Made by a program: the position numbers and the translations under genes. From Anaerolentibacter hominis (GTDB lineage Bacteria > Bacillota > Clostridia > Lachnospirales > Lachnospiraceae): 64,000 bases of DNA. A model generated the notes under the pieces. The model saw only the letters and a program-made list of their open reading frames with translations, ran no database searches and had not been told where the DNA came from. Shown here one piece after another: positions 43,406 to 51,947 of this stretch; within the stretch, counting starts at the first letter, position 1, and each line of letters starts with the position of its first letter. The stretch covers positions 124,001 to 188,000 of the forward strand of contig NZ_JAWDIX010000003.1 of NCBI RefSeq assembly GCF_032380675.1, given 5' to 3'.

Positions 43406-44086
43406 TTAGGTGGCCTCTGTCATGAATTCCTGCAGTACTTCTTTTACCACCTGCTGCTCCCTGGGATTCATTGCCGTGCGCTCTGCCAAAGCCTGTCCCG
43501 CTTCGAGATCGGACTCTCTGCGCTTCGCTCTCTCCTTCAGAGACAGCACCGGTTCCTTCACGGGTTCCGGTTCCTGTATCCTGGTCACACCCAGGGCATT
43601 CTCCATATAGTCTCTCATATTCACATACAGCATTTCTTTCTGAAGGGGTAATTTAGACAGTATCTCCATAATTATCAACAATTCCCCAGACACAAATAAG
43701 GTGACCAGTGTGGATAACATATAGTTCGGTCCCACCTCATAATAAAGTCCCAAAACAACCCCGGCTGAGCCGGTCAGAAAGCACAATGCCGTCAATTTTC
43801 TGCATAATCTTTCCCAGGTAGAAAGACGAAATCCACCGCATTTGTGGTTAAACAGGCACTTATCCACATATATATCCACATTTTGTATATGTATTTCGCC
43901 CTTAAGCGCCTTTTGTCCGGCTTCATAAAACCGTTTCATCAGCTTGTTCTTTGTACTCCCAATTTTATTGGATGTCCTTATCAGTCTGGTGTACATGCCG
44001 CTCAAAATCAGGCGCAGTAATATCTCCAGTCCGCAGATTCCAAGCATTCCATAGATAATCCAATGATTTTCTAAAAATTTTACCAT
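43406..44086 (-). CDS. Conserved membrane protein of unknown function
   Basis: A 226-residue protein with an N-terminal helix (about 9-30), two central helices (about 92-112 and 122-142) and a charged cytoplasmic C-terminus (about 170-226, KERAKRRESD...). The loop between helices 1 and 2 has Cys residues (DKCLFNHKCGGFRL). No family name comes to mind; the style is Lachnospiraceae-specific. GGAAGGGG precedes the ATG. A promoter at 44300-44328 gives a ~200-nt leader. Confidence 0.78.
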   Translation of the reverse strand: MVKFLENHWIIYGMLGICGLEILLRLILSGMYTRLIRTSNKIGSTKNKLMKRFYEAGQKALKGEIHIQNVDIYVDKCLFNHKCGGFRLSTWERLCRKLTALCFLTGSAGVVLGLYYEVGPNYMLSTLVTLFVSGELLIIMEILSKLPLQKEMLYVNMRDYMENALGVTRIQEPEPVKEPVLSLKERAKRRESDLEAGQALAERTAMNPREQQVVKEVLQEFMTEAT

Positions 44087-44299
44087 GTAAGCCCCTTCCT
44101 TTCCTTCCTTGCAGAATACCGTTTCCAGTGATTTGCGTCTATACCGCTATTATCACCAAACCCAGAAAATCGAACAGCAAAGGTACCTGGCTTTGTTGTC
44201 CCGCACACAGTTATCTGGTTGTACTCCGGGCAGCCAGATCTGAAAAACCGGCTGTGGATCACACTGTTTTTCGGACTGCCTTCTAAAGTTATCACAACA

Positions 44300-44328
44300 A
44301 GTATAGCGGACAAGCCCTCTGCAAACAA
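44300..44328 (-). promoter_or_regulatory. Candidate promoter of the 43406-44086 gene
   Basis: On the minus strand, TTGTTT (44323-44328) and TATACT (44300-44305) are 17 bp apart. The long leader 44087-44290 has no structure or frame I can support, and neither does the remainder of 44087-44434. Confidence 0.5.
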
Positions 44329-44434
44329 GACTTCCAGGCCATGATTTCGTCGTAAAATCTCGACAAAAACCAGCCCTGTCCCGGCCGTTTTTTACTGTAT
44401 TTTAAGGAAAAAAGGGGAACCATGCAGAACTTTA

Positions 44435-45136
44435 TCACATCAACTGTTCCAGCATTCCCTTCACCAGTCTGACACTGTGCAAGATCGCCAGCTTTTCGAA
44501 CGTATCGTAGTCCATCTCCGCACCATCATCCGCCTGATCGGAGATACCTCTCAGGATGACAAACGGGATCTGATTCAGATAGGCTGCATGGGCAATTGCC
44601 GCGCCTTCCATCTCCACACAGGCTCCGTGAAAAGTCTTTGTCAGCCACTCCTTTTTCTCTCTGCTGCAGACGAACTGGTCCCCGGTGAGAATCCGGCCGG
44701 GCAGTACTTGAATATCCGGATTTACCTCCCTGCATACCCGGACTGCCAGATCGCGCAATGGCTCATCTGCCTGGAAGACGGAGACATCCATCTGTGGTAT
44801 CACTCCTGCCTCATAACCGAATCCCCCTGCGTCCATATCATGCTCCAGGGCCTCTGTAGAGACAACCACATCTCCAATTTTGATCCGGGCATCGAGACCG
44901 CCGGCAATTCCCGTATTGATCACACAGTCTGCCTCAAAGATATCTGCCAGAATCTGAACGCACAGTGCCGCGTTTACCTTCCCGATTCCGCACCGGACTA
45001 CAACAGCATCACATCCGCAGAGCTTCCCTGTATAAAAATTCATAGAAGCCTTCCGTACCAGCTGCTTGTCGTTCATCTCTGCAATCAACTGTTCAACTTC
45101 TTCTTCCATGGCTCCGATAATGCCTATCTTTTTCAT
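44435..45136 (-). CDS. mtnN: 5'-methylthioadenosine/S-adenosylhomocysteine nucleosidase
   Basis: A 233-residue enzyme that cleaves adenine from MTA and SAH, clearing products of methyl and polyamine metabolism. Visible blocks are IGAMEEEVEQL (N-terminal), VINTGIAGGLDARI, FVCSREKKEW, the active-site VEMEGAAIAHAA with catalytic Glu, and LRGISDQADDGA with catalytic Asp. I chose the ATG at 45136. The leader (45137-45250) can form two hairpins, one at about 45160-45185 with CCCGTTTTG/CAAAACGGG and one at 45198-45219. No known riboswitch is recognised. Confidence 0.94.
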   Translation of the reverse strand: MKKIGIIGAMEEEVEQLIAEMNDKQLVRKASMNFYTGKLCGCDAVVVRCGIGKVNAALCVQILADIFEADCVINTGIAGGLDARIKIGDVVVSTEALEHDMDAGGFGYEAGVIPQMDVSVFQADEPLRDLAVRVCREVNPDIQVLPGRILTGDQFVCSREKKEWLTKTFHGACVEMEGAAIAHAAYLNQIPFVILRGISDQADDGAEMDYDTFEKLAILHSVRLVKGMLEQLM

Positions 45137-45252
45137 TTTTATACCCATGCCTTTCCCGTTTTGAGTCCCTCCCAAAACGGGAATAGGCCCAATACGTATG
45201 GTTGAAAGATTACCTTCAACCTTTTTCTTCCTCCGAATTGAAATTTAATAAT

Positions 45253-45281
45253 ATATTAGCAGAAAAGAATAGGGTTTGCAA
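45253..45281 (-). promoter_or_regulatory. Promoter of mtnN, sharing its -35 with a divergent promoter
   Basis: On the minus strand, TTGCAA (45276-45281) and TAATAT (45253-45258) are 17 bp apart. TTGCAA is its own complement, and TTTGCA with TATAGA 16 bp away on the plus strand could drive the gene at 45338. The two promoters would therefore share this box. Confidence 0.65.
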
Positions 45282-45337
45282 AAAAAAAGGTCATAGTATA
45301 GAATAAAGGATAAAGTTAACGGAAAGGGTATGATCAA

Positions 45338-45580
45338 ATGACATACAAGACATCAGGAGTCTGCTCCAGAGCCATTCATTTTGAGGTGGAAGACGGCAGG
45401 CTTGCATCGGTCCGTTTTGATGGCGGCTGCGCGGGGAATACTACAGGTATTGCCCGATTGGTTGAGGGTATGGAAGTTCACGAAGCCATCACGCGTCTGG
45501 AAGGAATCAAATGCGGATACAAGTCTACATCCTGTCCGGACCAGCTGGCCCGCGCACTAAAAGAGTATGTAAAGGGCTAA
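45338..45580 (+). CDS. TSCPD domain-containing protein (TIGR03905 type)
   Basis: An 80-residue protein consisting of a TSCPD domain. It has VCSRAIHFEVEDGRLASVRF, GGCAGNTTGIARLVEGM and the signature TSCPDQLARAL, with three Cys. Such domains occur at the C-terminus of some ribonucleotide reductases and as stand-alone proteins of unknown function, possibly metal-binding. GGAAAGGG precedes the ATG. It is followed by murG 48 bp later on the same strand. Confidence 0.9.
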   Translation: MTYKTSGVCSRAIHFEVEDGRLASVRFDGGCAGNTTGIARLVEGMEVHEAITRLEGIKCGYKSTSCPDQLARALKEYVKG

Positions 45581-45628
45581 ACGCCGGTCTCTGCACAAGT
45601 TTTAGTATAAAATAAAGGAAGTACGGAT

Positions 45629-46723
45629 ATGAAACGAATTGTATTAACCGGAGGCGGCACAGCGGGTCACGTAACTCCCAATATTGCGTTGCTGCCTAAA
45701 TTAAAAGAAGAAGGTTATGATGTACATTACATCGGTTCTTATGACGGGATCGAAAAGAAACTGATTGAAGATCTTGGTATTCCATATTATGGTATATCTT
45801 CCGGCAAACTGCGCCGTTACTTTGACCCGAAGAATTTTTCTGATCCCTTCAAGGTATTAAAGGGCTGTTCCCAGGCGAACACACTGTTAAAAAAGCTGAG
45901 ACCCGATATTGTATTTTCCAAGGGCGGGTTTGTGGCGGTTCCAGTCGTACTGGCTGCAAAACGTAGAAAAATCCCTGCTATCATTCATGAATCGGATATG
46001 ACACCCGGCCTGGCGAATCGTCTGTGTATTCCCTGGGCCACAAAAATCTGCGCCAATTTTCCGGAGACACTGAATAATCTGCCCGGAGATAAGGCCGTGT
46101 TAACCGGATCTCCGATCCGGAAAGAGCTCTATGCCGGCAATAAAATATCAGGTTTGGATTACTGTCATTTCACTTCCTCCAAGCCGGTATTAATGGTGAT
46201 CGGCGGCAGTTTGGGCGCTGCGTCTGTCAACGATGCGGTCCGCAAGGTTCTTCCGGAACTTCTGAGGGATTTTCAGGTCATTCATCTGTGCGGCAAAGAT
46301 AAACTGGACCCTGTCCTGGAAGGAACTCCCGGCTATGTACAATTTGAATACATTAAGAAAGAACTGGCTGATCTGTTTGCAGCCTCTGACATTGTAATAT
46401 CCCGGGCCGGCGCAAATGCAATATGTGAACTATTGGCGCTGCGCAAACCAAATATCCTGATCCCGCTTCCGGCTGCTGCCAGCAGAGGAGATCAGATATT
46501 AAATGCCAGATCCTTTGAACGTCAGGGATTCAGCTATGTGCTCGAAGAAGAAAAGATGTCTAATGAAACTCTTATGGAAGCGGTGACGACCGTCTACTCA
46601 AACCTGAATTCTTATATTCAGGCTATGGAACTGAGCGGTCAGAGCAATGCTATAGAAAAAATCGTTGGCTTAATCAATCAGAATGTTCGTACACCAGAAT
46701 CGAAAAAAGCCGAAAAATTGTAA
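45629..46723 (+). CDS. murG: UDP-GlcNAc:undecaprenyl-PP-MurNAc-pentapeptide GlcNAc transferase
   Basis: A 364-residue GT28 glycosyltransferase at the cytoplasmic membrane face, converting lipid I to lipid II. The N-terminal GGGTAGHVTPNIALLPKL (8-25) is the lipid-binding loop. IIHESDMTPGLANR follows, then VIGGSLGA. The C-terminal UDP-GlcNAc site is SRAGANAICELLALRKPNIL. The length is typical. Here it is separate from a division/cell-wall cluster, following only the TSCPD gene. Confidence 0.95.
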   Translation: MKRIVLTGGGTAGHVTPNIALLPKLKEEGYDVHYIGSYDGIEKKLIEDLGIPYYGISSGKLRRYFDPKNFSDPFKVLKGCSQANTLLKKLRPDIVFSKGGFVAVPVVLAAKRRKIPAIIHESDMTPGLANRLCIPWATKICANFPETLNNLPGDKAVLTGSPIRKELYAGNKISGLDYCHFTSSKPVLMVIGGSLGAASVNDAVRKVLPELLRDFQVIHLCGKDKLDPVLEGTPGYVQFEYIKKELADLFAASDIVISRAGANAICELLALRKPNILIPLPAAASRGDQILNARSFERQGFSYVLEEEKMSNETLMEAVTTVYSNLNSYIQAMELSGQSNAIEKIVGLINQNVRTPESKKAEKL

Positions 46724-46760
46724 TGAACAAAGCGGGCAGCCCACCTCAGCTCCCCTGACT

Positions 46761-46894
46761 CCTCAATCTTTGAGGGGTTTGCACGCTTTGCGCGCCGAGC
46801 GTAGTCAGCTTCGCTGACTATCTCCTTTTACGCGAGTGCGCATAGGATGGTTATTTTCTTGCATAGGAAAGTTTGGAGAACTTTCCTATGCAAG
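46761..46894. repeat. Cluster of hairpins downstream of murG
   Basis: Three perfect inverted repeats follow in 134 bp: CCTCAATCTTTGAGG (46761-46775), AGTCAGC-TTC-GCTGACT (46803-46819) and a 16-bp-arm stem CTTGCATAGGAAAGTT / AACTTTCCTATGCAAG (46858-46894). None has its own T tract, and the actual terminator follows at 46899. The stretch holds no open frame. It could be REP-like repeat DNA or a structured RNA 3' end. Confidence 0.6.
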
Positions 46895-46898
46895 AACA

Positions 46899-46928
46899 AA
46901 CAGGCCGCATCTGCGGCCTGTTTTGCTG
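46899..46928. terminator. Bidirectional terminator between murG and the HIT gene
   Basis: AACAGGCCGCA and TGCGGCCTGTT form a perfect 11-bp stem with a 2-nt loop, followed by TTGCTG on the plus strand and TGTTC on the minus. It lies between convergent genes. Confidence 0.8.
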
Positions 46929-46953
46929 TCTTAGGCAAAACTGCCACATATAT

Positions 46954-47370
46954 TTACAGTTCTTCTTTTATTTTATCTGCTATCTGTTCCAGTTCTTCCA
47001 TATCAGCTTCGCCCTGCTTCCAGGTAATCGTTACTGTATCATCCTTATATCTGGGAATCAGGTGCACGTGAAAGTGGAATACGGTCTGACCGGCAATCTC
47101 TCCGTTATTCTGCAGCACATTCATGCCGTCGCAATTCAGAACCTTTTTCATTGCCCTGGCAACCTTTGCGGCAACCACAAAAACTTTGGAGCAGTCTTCT
47201 TCGGAAAGTTCATAGATATTTGCCGCATGATTTTTCGGCAGTATAATCGCATGGCCCCTGGAAGCAGGCGCAATATCGAAGATTACCCGAAAGTTCTCAT
47301 CCTCATAAATCGTCATGGACGGTATTTCTCCAGCCGCAATTTTACAAAAAATACAATTATCCTCTTTCAT
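46954..47370 (-). CDS. HIT family protein (HINT-like hydrolase)
   Basis: A 138-residue histidine-triad protein. The catalytic HFHVHLIP motif is at 99-106 (His99, 101, 103). The N-terminal CIFCKIAAGEIPS block with CxxC and GHAIILPKNH are typical of HINT-type purine nucleoside phosphoramidases. Its cellular substrate is unclear in bacteria. AGGAGG precedes the ATG. It is a single gene ending at the hairpin at 46899. Confidence 0.94.
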   Translation of the reverse strand: MKEDNCIFCKIAAGEIPSMTIYEDENFRVIFDIAPASRGHAIILPKNHAANIYELSEEDCSKVFVVAAKVARAMKKVLNCDGMNVLQNNGEIAGQTVFHFHVHLIPRYKDDTVTITWKQGEADMEELEQIADKIKEEL

Positions 47371-47493
47371 TACTGAAATCCTCCTTTAAATAGACACAAA
47401 CTGTCTAAAATTGTAACAACATTTTTATTGCTGTTTGCCAGAATACCTGATATCATTATAATTCCAGAATTTACCTGAACGGAGGTGCTAAGT

Positions 47494-47796
47494 TTGCTTA
47501 AAGATCAGCCTTCTACACTTATGAACGATCGTCCGGTCACTCAAACGTCCATTCTATCTTCCGACCATGACGATTCCTCCGGCCTCCTCGAACAGGCGCT
47601 TCATGACCTGCGCAATCCGATTGCAGCAGTAAGCAGTACGGTACAGCTGCTGGAGGCCAAAGATCCAAACCTGAAATTATTGCCCTACTGGGTTCAGCTT
47701 CGCTCCGACATATCAGAAATTGTCACCATACTGAACCATTATTCCTGCGTTCCTTTTTGTGATAAAGAATCAGCGCAAGAACCAGACCTGAAATAA
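47494..47796 (+). CDS. Orphan HisKA-like phosphoacceptor protein
   Basis: A 100-residue protein. Residues about 35-85 match a histidine-kinase dimerisation helix pair: LLEQALHDLRNPIAAVSSTV is an H-box with His, Asp, Arg and Pro, followed by a second helix. No ATPase domain follows; the protein ends shortly after. GGAGG at 47481-47485 points to a TTG start at 47494, eight bases downstream. It could be a phosphotransfer protein of Spo0B type or a kinase inhibitor, but neither is shown. It is convergent with, and overlaps by 74 bp, the rhomboid gene. Confidence 0.6.
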   Translation: MLKDQPSTLMNDRPVTQTSILSSDHDDSSGLLEQALHDLRNPIAAVSSTVQLLEAKDPNLKLLPYWVQLRSDISEIVTILNHYSCVPFCDKESAQEPDLK

Positions 47797-48793
47797 AGCC
47801 GCCGATGTGCGCCATATTATCAACGCCCTGGCTGACTATCCCGCTGTAGACACTGAGCAGGACAAACAGCATCAGGCGTCCGGTACTCAGGTCTTCCAAT
47901 CTGCCCCGATTCACGGTTACCACATAGAGCAGAGCTCCAACCACTCCAAAAATAGCCCCCGAAGCTCCTACGGATACAACCGGCTGGCTCCTGCTCATAT
48001 TCCAAATCATGGACGCTGCTCCTGCCAGCACTCCGGTCCCGAAGTATATAATCAGATATTTCACTTTTCCTACCGCTCTCTCCAGATTATCACCGATAAA
48101 CCAGAGAACCAGCATATTATTAAACAAATGACTAAGTCCAAAGTGAAGAAACATATAAGTAAATAACCTGTAGTATTCTTTCCCTCCTATTACATAAGGC
48201 CAGTACATAGCTCCCTTTGAGAGCATATATTCGGAATCATAGACGGAGCCGCCCAGAGAAACTACAAGGTATACAATTATATTAACCGCTATAATAACTG
48301 TATTACAGGGAGAAAAAAAACGGTTCTTCCTCTTATCCGGCCGGGCCTGGTTAACGGAACTCCGGGTACTTTGGTACGGGTTGCTCCCCTGTGCGGCAGA
48401 AAACGGTGCCAGCAGCCTTTCGATAGAGGCGCGTACCGGATAAAAAAAGTTGGCCGGCATATCATAAACCAGCAGCCGCTTATTATATTCATCCACGATC
48501 CAGCCGCCGTACTGTTCAGAATATATCTTTCTTCCTTCATCTGGTACATTCGTACAGATAATTCCCAGAATATGACGGTTCTTTCCCCGCTCCGGCAAAA
48601 ATCCATATTTAATCTGATATAGTATGTGCTCATATTGGGCCTGCGTAAACTCATCCCCACGGGGACAGTGAAACAGAGCAACAATATACATTTCTGCGTT
48701 TTCTTCCGTAAAATACATAGCGCAGCCTGCCACATTCAGCGAAACTGCACGATACCCCAATGAGTCCAGAACATTTTTTATCTGATCTATCAT
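47723..48793 (-). CDS. Rhomboid-family intramembrane serine protease
   Basis: A 356-residue protein. The N-terminal cytoplasmic domain (about 1-155) has no motif I recognise. A rhomboid core follows, with first helix 164-182, HFGLSHLFNNMLVLWFIG (217-234), catalytic Ser278 in GASGAIFG and catalytic His329 in DNMAHIGGFISG. It cleaves within or near transmembrane helices. I chose the ATG at 48793 because AAAGGAG lies six bases upstream. It is the last gene of the Tad locus, following the FHA gene by 79 bp, and may process a pilin or TadE-type substrate (inference). Confidence 0.9.
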   Translation of the reverse strand: MIDQIKNVLDSLGYRAVSLNVAGCAMYFTEENAEMYIVALFHCPRGDEFTQAQYEHILYQIKYGFLPERGKNRHILGIICTNVPDEGRKIYSEQYGGWIVDEYNKRLLVYDMPANFFYPVRASIERLLAPFSAAQGSNPYQSTRSSVNQARPDKRKNRFFSPCNTVIIAVNIIVYLVVSLGGSVYDSEYMLSKGAMYWPYVIGGKEYYRLFTYMFLHFGLSHLFNNMLVLWFIGDNLERAVGKVKYLIIYFGTGVLAGAASMIWNMSRSQPVVSVGASGAIFGVVGALLYVVTVNRGRLEDLSTGRLMLFVLLSVYSGIVSQGVDNMAHIGGFISGLVLALILYHKKERRNNGSVW

Positions 48794-48872
48794 ATCAGAC
48801 TCCTTTCTTGTTCTGGTTCTCATTTTACTATTTTTTAAGCCTGGAAGCAATATAAACAAAATAAGAGTGTTT

Positions 48873-50114
48873 CTATTCCTCACGTACCAGCCGGAATTCC
48901 AGCCTGGCAAATAATACCTGATCTCCCGGCTGCAGAAGTTGTTTCTCCTGTTGTGTCAGCCGTATGCCATTTACATAAGTTCCATTGGTCGAGTTCAGAT
49001 CTGTAATATATAGTTTACCTCCCTCTTCTTCTAACTTTGCATGCTGTCTGCTTATTGTACAGTCGTCAAGGTATCCTTGTCCCGTCATTTTCTTTTTTCC
49101 TATAATCGTGCAAGGACTTTCAAGCATAATCTTTCTCTCCGTATCCACGGATTGCAGACAGTACCCTGTCGGTTTGGAGAATTCTCTTAAAATAATCGTT
49201 TTGTCAGTGTCTTCTTCTGTCCTCTCTGTTTCCAAAGCAGAATACCCCAAGGCAGAAATTTCCGAAAAGATTGGCTTATCCGCCTCATCCATTTCCGGTT
49301 CACTTTTCAAATACGGCCAAAACATTACGGCCGCAGTCACAATACAAACCGCCAGAAACACAACTGTCTTTATCCAGTCAACGGAACCGTCCGCCCCCTG
49401 AAAAACACCGCCAAACCACAGACCTCCCCCGGCTGCCGCCATACACAACAGTAAAATCGCTATGCGGATTCTAGCTTGTCCATTCAATTCCTTTCTGGTC
49501 AGGGACTGAACCTTATCCGAAGATAATTCCTCCATCTCAGACTCCTGGTATTCCTCGGGTTCCGGAAGCAGGAGAGGAGTCCCGCTCCTTCTTAAGATAT
49601 CCATAAGCCCATCATAACTGCAGTTTTTCCGGCATGCGTCATATAGTTCATAAGCAAGCGTAACGGCAGCCTCATCTTTATAGTCCACACAATTAATAAG
49701 CTCTTCAAATAATGCGGTAAGCTGTTCCTGAACCGGCCTGCAATAACCATCCAGGTAACAAAGCTCAATCTTATTCTTCTTGTTGATAAACACATATTCC
49801 GGGTCCAAAATAAAATCCTGTTCCGCCAGAAGAAAGTTTTCCCCTCTGTCTATCGTCTGCAAGATACCTCTCAGCCAGTCCTTTATATGATCCGCATCTA
49901 TATTTCCCTGTTTCAGAAACTGTTTTAAATCGGTATAACCGGTAATATCATAGTGATATTCCAGATTGTTGTCGATCCGGTGTATTTCTAGTGCCACAAC
50001 CCCTGATATCTCGTTATAGCACAGCATTTTGCTCCGATATGTTTCCTCCGTACCTTTGATGATCAGGTATTCTTTGTGTATATCCTTTTTACGTTCTGTA
50101 ATTAATTCAGACAC
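48873..50114 (-). CDS. DUF6382 and FHA domain protein of the Tad locus
   Basis: A 413-residue protein. A DUF6382-like N-terminal domain (about 1-180) is followed by two hydrophobic helices (about 214-234 and 244-268). An acidic linker with phosphorylatable Thr residues (TERTEEDTDKTIIL) follows. The C-terminal FHA domain (about 320-410) has IGKKK, ISRQHAKL and LNSTNGTYVNG, the phosphothreonine-binding residues. FHA proteins relay Ser/Thr kinase signals. It lies 15 bp after the TadE-like gene, in the Tad operon, suggesting phospho-control of pilus assembly. Confidence 0.88.
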   Translation of the reverse strand: MSELITERKKDIHKEYLIIKGTEETYRSKMLCYNEISGVVALEIHRIDNNLEYHYDITGYTDLKQFLKQGNIDADHIKDWLRGILQTIDRGENFLLAEQDFILDPEYVFINKKNKIELCYLDGYCRPVQEQLTALFEELINCVDYKDEAAVTLAYELYDACRKNCSYDGLMDILRRSGTPLLLPEPEEYQESEMEELSSDKVQSLTRKELNGQARIRIAILLLCMAAAGGGLWFGGVFQGADGSVDWIKTVVFLAVCIVTAAVMFWPYLKSEPEMDEADKPIFSEISALGYSALETERTEEDTDKTIILREFSKPTGYCLQSVDTERKIMLESPCTIIGKKKMTGQGYLDDCTISRQHAKLEEEGGKLYITDLNSTNGTYVNGIRLTQQEKQLLQPGDQVLFARLEFRLVREE

Positions 50115-50129
50115 TGTACTTCTCTCCCC

Positions 50130-50687
50130 TCAGCGAAAAAGATCCCCGATATAGTCCAGATGTTCATGCAGCATCCAATACGATTTTTCCGTTAAGCCAT
50201 CTATATCGGCAAGCCCCCGGCGAAGTTCCTCCGGATCAGTCATGGCAAGCCTGCGCGTCAGACTGATTGTATCAGGCATAAGAAAAGAGGCTCCCTTTTT
50301 TGAATAGGTAACTGTTATGGTGATTTCCGCCGGCGAAACCGCTGTCATAATCATGCCCGATCCGTATAATAGCATTCCTTTTCCTTTCAGACCATTTATT
50401 ACACGATAGCTTATATCTGTCTCTTCCTTTTCTTTATCCTGAAAGGGATAATAAACGCTTCGGCCGGACAAGGACCGGTAATCGGATCTCCCTGTTTCCA
50501 CGTCTGCGGCATCTCGTATCAGTCTGCCGCCGCGGTCAAGAACCGCATCCGCCGTACTTTCCAAAACCACTTTGTCATGCAGATACATGCACAGCATCAT
50601 CAGAGCGGTAATAATGACGATTACAATGGGCATTATCAGCGCCGCCTCAACCGTATAGCTGCCCATAACCCTTTTCCTTAAATCCAT
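50130..50687 (-). CDS. TadE-like pseudopilin
   Basis: A 185-residue protein with the TadE/G N-terminus: basic residues (MDLRKRVMGS), then YTVEAALIMPIVIVIITALMML, which contains the prepilin-type Glu five residues into the hydrophobic segment. The external C-terminus (about 40-185) includes RGGRLIRDAADVETG. TadE-like minor pilins act in Tad pilus assembly. I chose the ATG at 50687, preceded by TAGGAG. It overlaps the prepilin peptidase gene by 10 bp. Confidence 0.88.
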   Translation of the reverse strand: MDLRKRVMGSYTVEAALIMPIVIVIITALMMLCMYLHDKVVLESTADAVLDRGGRLIRDAADVETGRSDYRSLSGRSVYYPFQDKEKEETDISYRVINGLKGKGMLLYGSGMIMTAVSPAEITITVTYSKKGASFLMPDTISLTRRLAMTDPEELRRGLADIDGLTEKSYWMLHEHLDYIGDLFR

Positions 50688-51100
50688 AGCACTCCTATAA
50701 AGCAGATCCATATATAGGGAACCAGGGGAATTCTGCTTTGTCTGTCTATCTTTTTCAGCGCCAATAAAATGCAGCCTGTAATAGAAGCCAGCAGGAAGGT
50801 GAAAAAGATCAGGTTTAAGTTCTTCCAGAAGCCAAGCAGCAGACCGGTAGTACAAAATATCAGGCCATCTCCGATACCAATCTTTTCACGGGTCAGCCAG
50901 GCTGCTGCCAAAATAGCCATTCCGATTAAGAATCCTCCTGCTGCGTCCGGCAGAAAACTTCTCTGAAAGAAAACCCCATACAGGCCGGTTATCACAATTA
51001 AAACCACCGGAATAACGGTTCTGATTGTTTTGTCCTTCATATCTGTTATCATGCAGATCGTAAGCCCTGCAAATGTCAAAAGCTTAATCGCGGTATTCAT
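50678..51100 (-). CDS. Small A24-family prepilin peptidase
   Basis: A 140-residue membrane aspartyl protease. The two catalytic Asp are in TDMKDKTI (about 19-26) and GIGDGLIF (GxGD motif, about 75-82). Five to six helices fit the TadV/CpaA type, without the N-terminal methylase domain of PilD. It is the second A24 gene of the locus (the other is at 58581-59084). Two peptidases may process pilin and pseudopilins separately. Confidence 0.9.
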   Translation of the reverse strand: MNTAIKLLTFAGLTICMITDMKDKTIRTVIPVVLIVITGLYGVFFQRSFLPDAAGGFLIGMAILAAAWLTREKIGIGDGLIFCTTGLLLGFWKNLNLIFFTFLLASITGCILLALKKIDRQSRIPLVPYIWICFIGVLWI

Positions 51101-51121
51101 ATGTACTTATCTCCACTGTTT

Positions 51122-51925
51122 TTAACCCCCTCCGCATCGGCTGCAGGATCTTATCCCCGGGATATCCCGAAGGTAAACCTCTTTTATGGTTCTTTTTAGT
51201 CCGCTGCAGTTTTCACTGCTGTGATATCGGTTTCCATCCGCGGCTACCAGGAGCCGGGCAGGAGTATTCTTTTTTATGCATTTTTCACAGGGATAGTATT
51301 TCGCCCCATACTCATTTCTGATATGGTCCACTTCGTCTTTGGCCGTAGCATATATCGTAAGGGTAAGATGGGAACAGTCCTTTCGAATATGATAAACCGT
51401 CCCACTCTCTGTCATATATACAATTTGGTCATCCCCGGGCGCCGTCTCCGGTACACCAGCCTCTCCTTCATCGTAAACCTGATCATCCCCTATGAATTCC
51501 CTGGAGCAAAACTGCTGGCTAACAGGATAGGAAACAAAAGGCAAAAAGGGTACGGGAGGACGGACCCGATAGTCCGCTCTTACTGTGAATACCTCCTCTG
51601 TGGTCTTATCATAAGATTTCCTGAGAGCAATACTTTGACTTCCATTTGGAATGCATTGATAGCCGGTATCACCCTCAGGCAGATATGATTGAAACGCCTG
51701 GTACAGAACAGCCAGGCTGATATAGGAAACTTCTTTTTCATCCTCGTCTCTCAAACAACACTGTGCAGCCGCCCAATTTGTTGTCTGATACAAGGTCTGT
51801 CCGACTTGTTCCTGAATTTTAAGTATTTGAATTAAATAGGCCAGGGCCAGCACGGCAAATAAGAACAAAGGCAGTGCTATTGCCGTTTCCACCGTAACCG
51901 CGCCCCGAATCTTCTTCTCTTTCAT
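51122..51925 (-). CDS. TadE-like protein with C-terminal Cys/His (zinc-type) repeats
   Basis: A 267-residue protein. The N-terminus has KKIRGAVTVETAIALPLFLF, the TadE signature followed by a membrane helix (about 16-31). The external part ends in two similar modules: VYHIRKDCSHL...YPCEKCIKK (about 180-222) and YHSSENCSGL...CSRCGGG (about 232-267). Each has YHxxxxC and CxxC, a pattern that could bind zinc. The tail is unusual for a pseudopilin. It follows the DUF5702 gene across a large palindrome. Confidence 0.85.
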   Translation of the reverse strand: MKEKKIRGAVTVETAIALPLFLFAVLALAYLIQILKIQEQVGQTLYQTTNWAAAQCCLRDEDEKEVSYISLAVLYQAFQSYLPEGDTGYQCIPNGSQSIALRKSYDKTTEEVFTVRADYRVRPPVPFLPFVSYPVSQQFCSREFIGDDQVYDEGEAGVPETAPGDDQIVYMTESGTVYHIRKDCSHLTLTIYATAKDEVDHIRNEYGAKYYPCEKCIKKNTPARLLVAADGNRYHSSENCSGLKRTIKEVYLRDIPGIRSCSRCGGG

Positions 51926-51947
51926 ATTAATATTCCCTCCCTTAAAG

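Noticed and set aside
43855..43885. DnaA-box-like TTATCCACA followed by ATATCCACA
   Set aside because: A single near-pair lies inside a good reading frame (43406-44086), without further boxes, an AT-rich unwinding zone or dnaA/dnaN nearby. Not an origin.
44080..44328. 82-residue open frame on the minus strand overlapping the leader of the 43406-44086 gene
   Set aside because: No ribosome site, mixed composition and no recognisable domain. It spans the predicted promoter and leader.
45137..45250. Possible SAM-type riboswitch before mtnN
   Set aside because: Only two simple hairpins are visible. The conserved cores of SAM or SAH riboswitches are not found.
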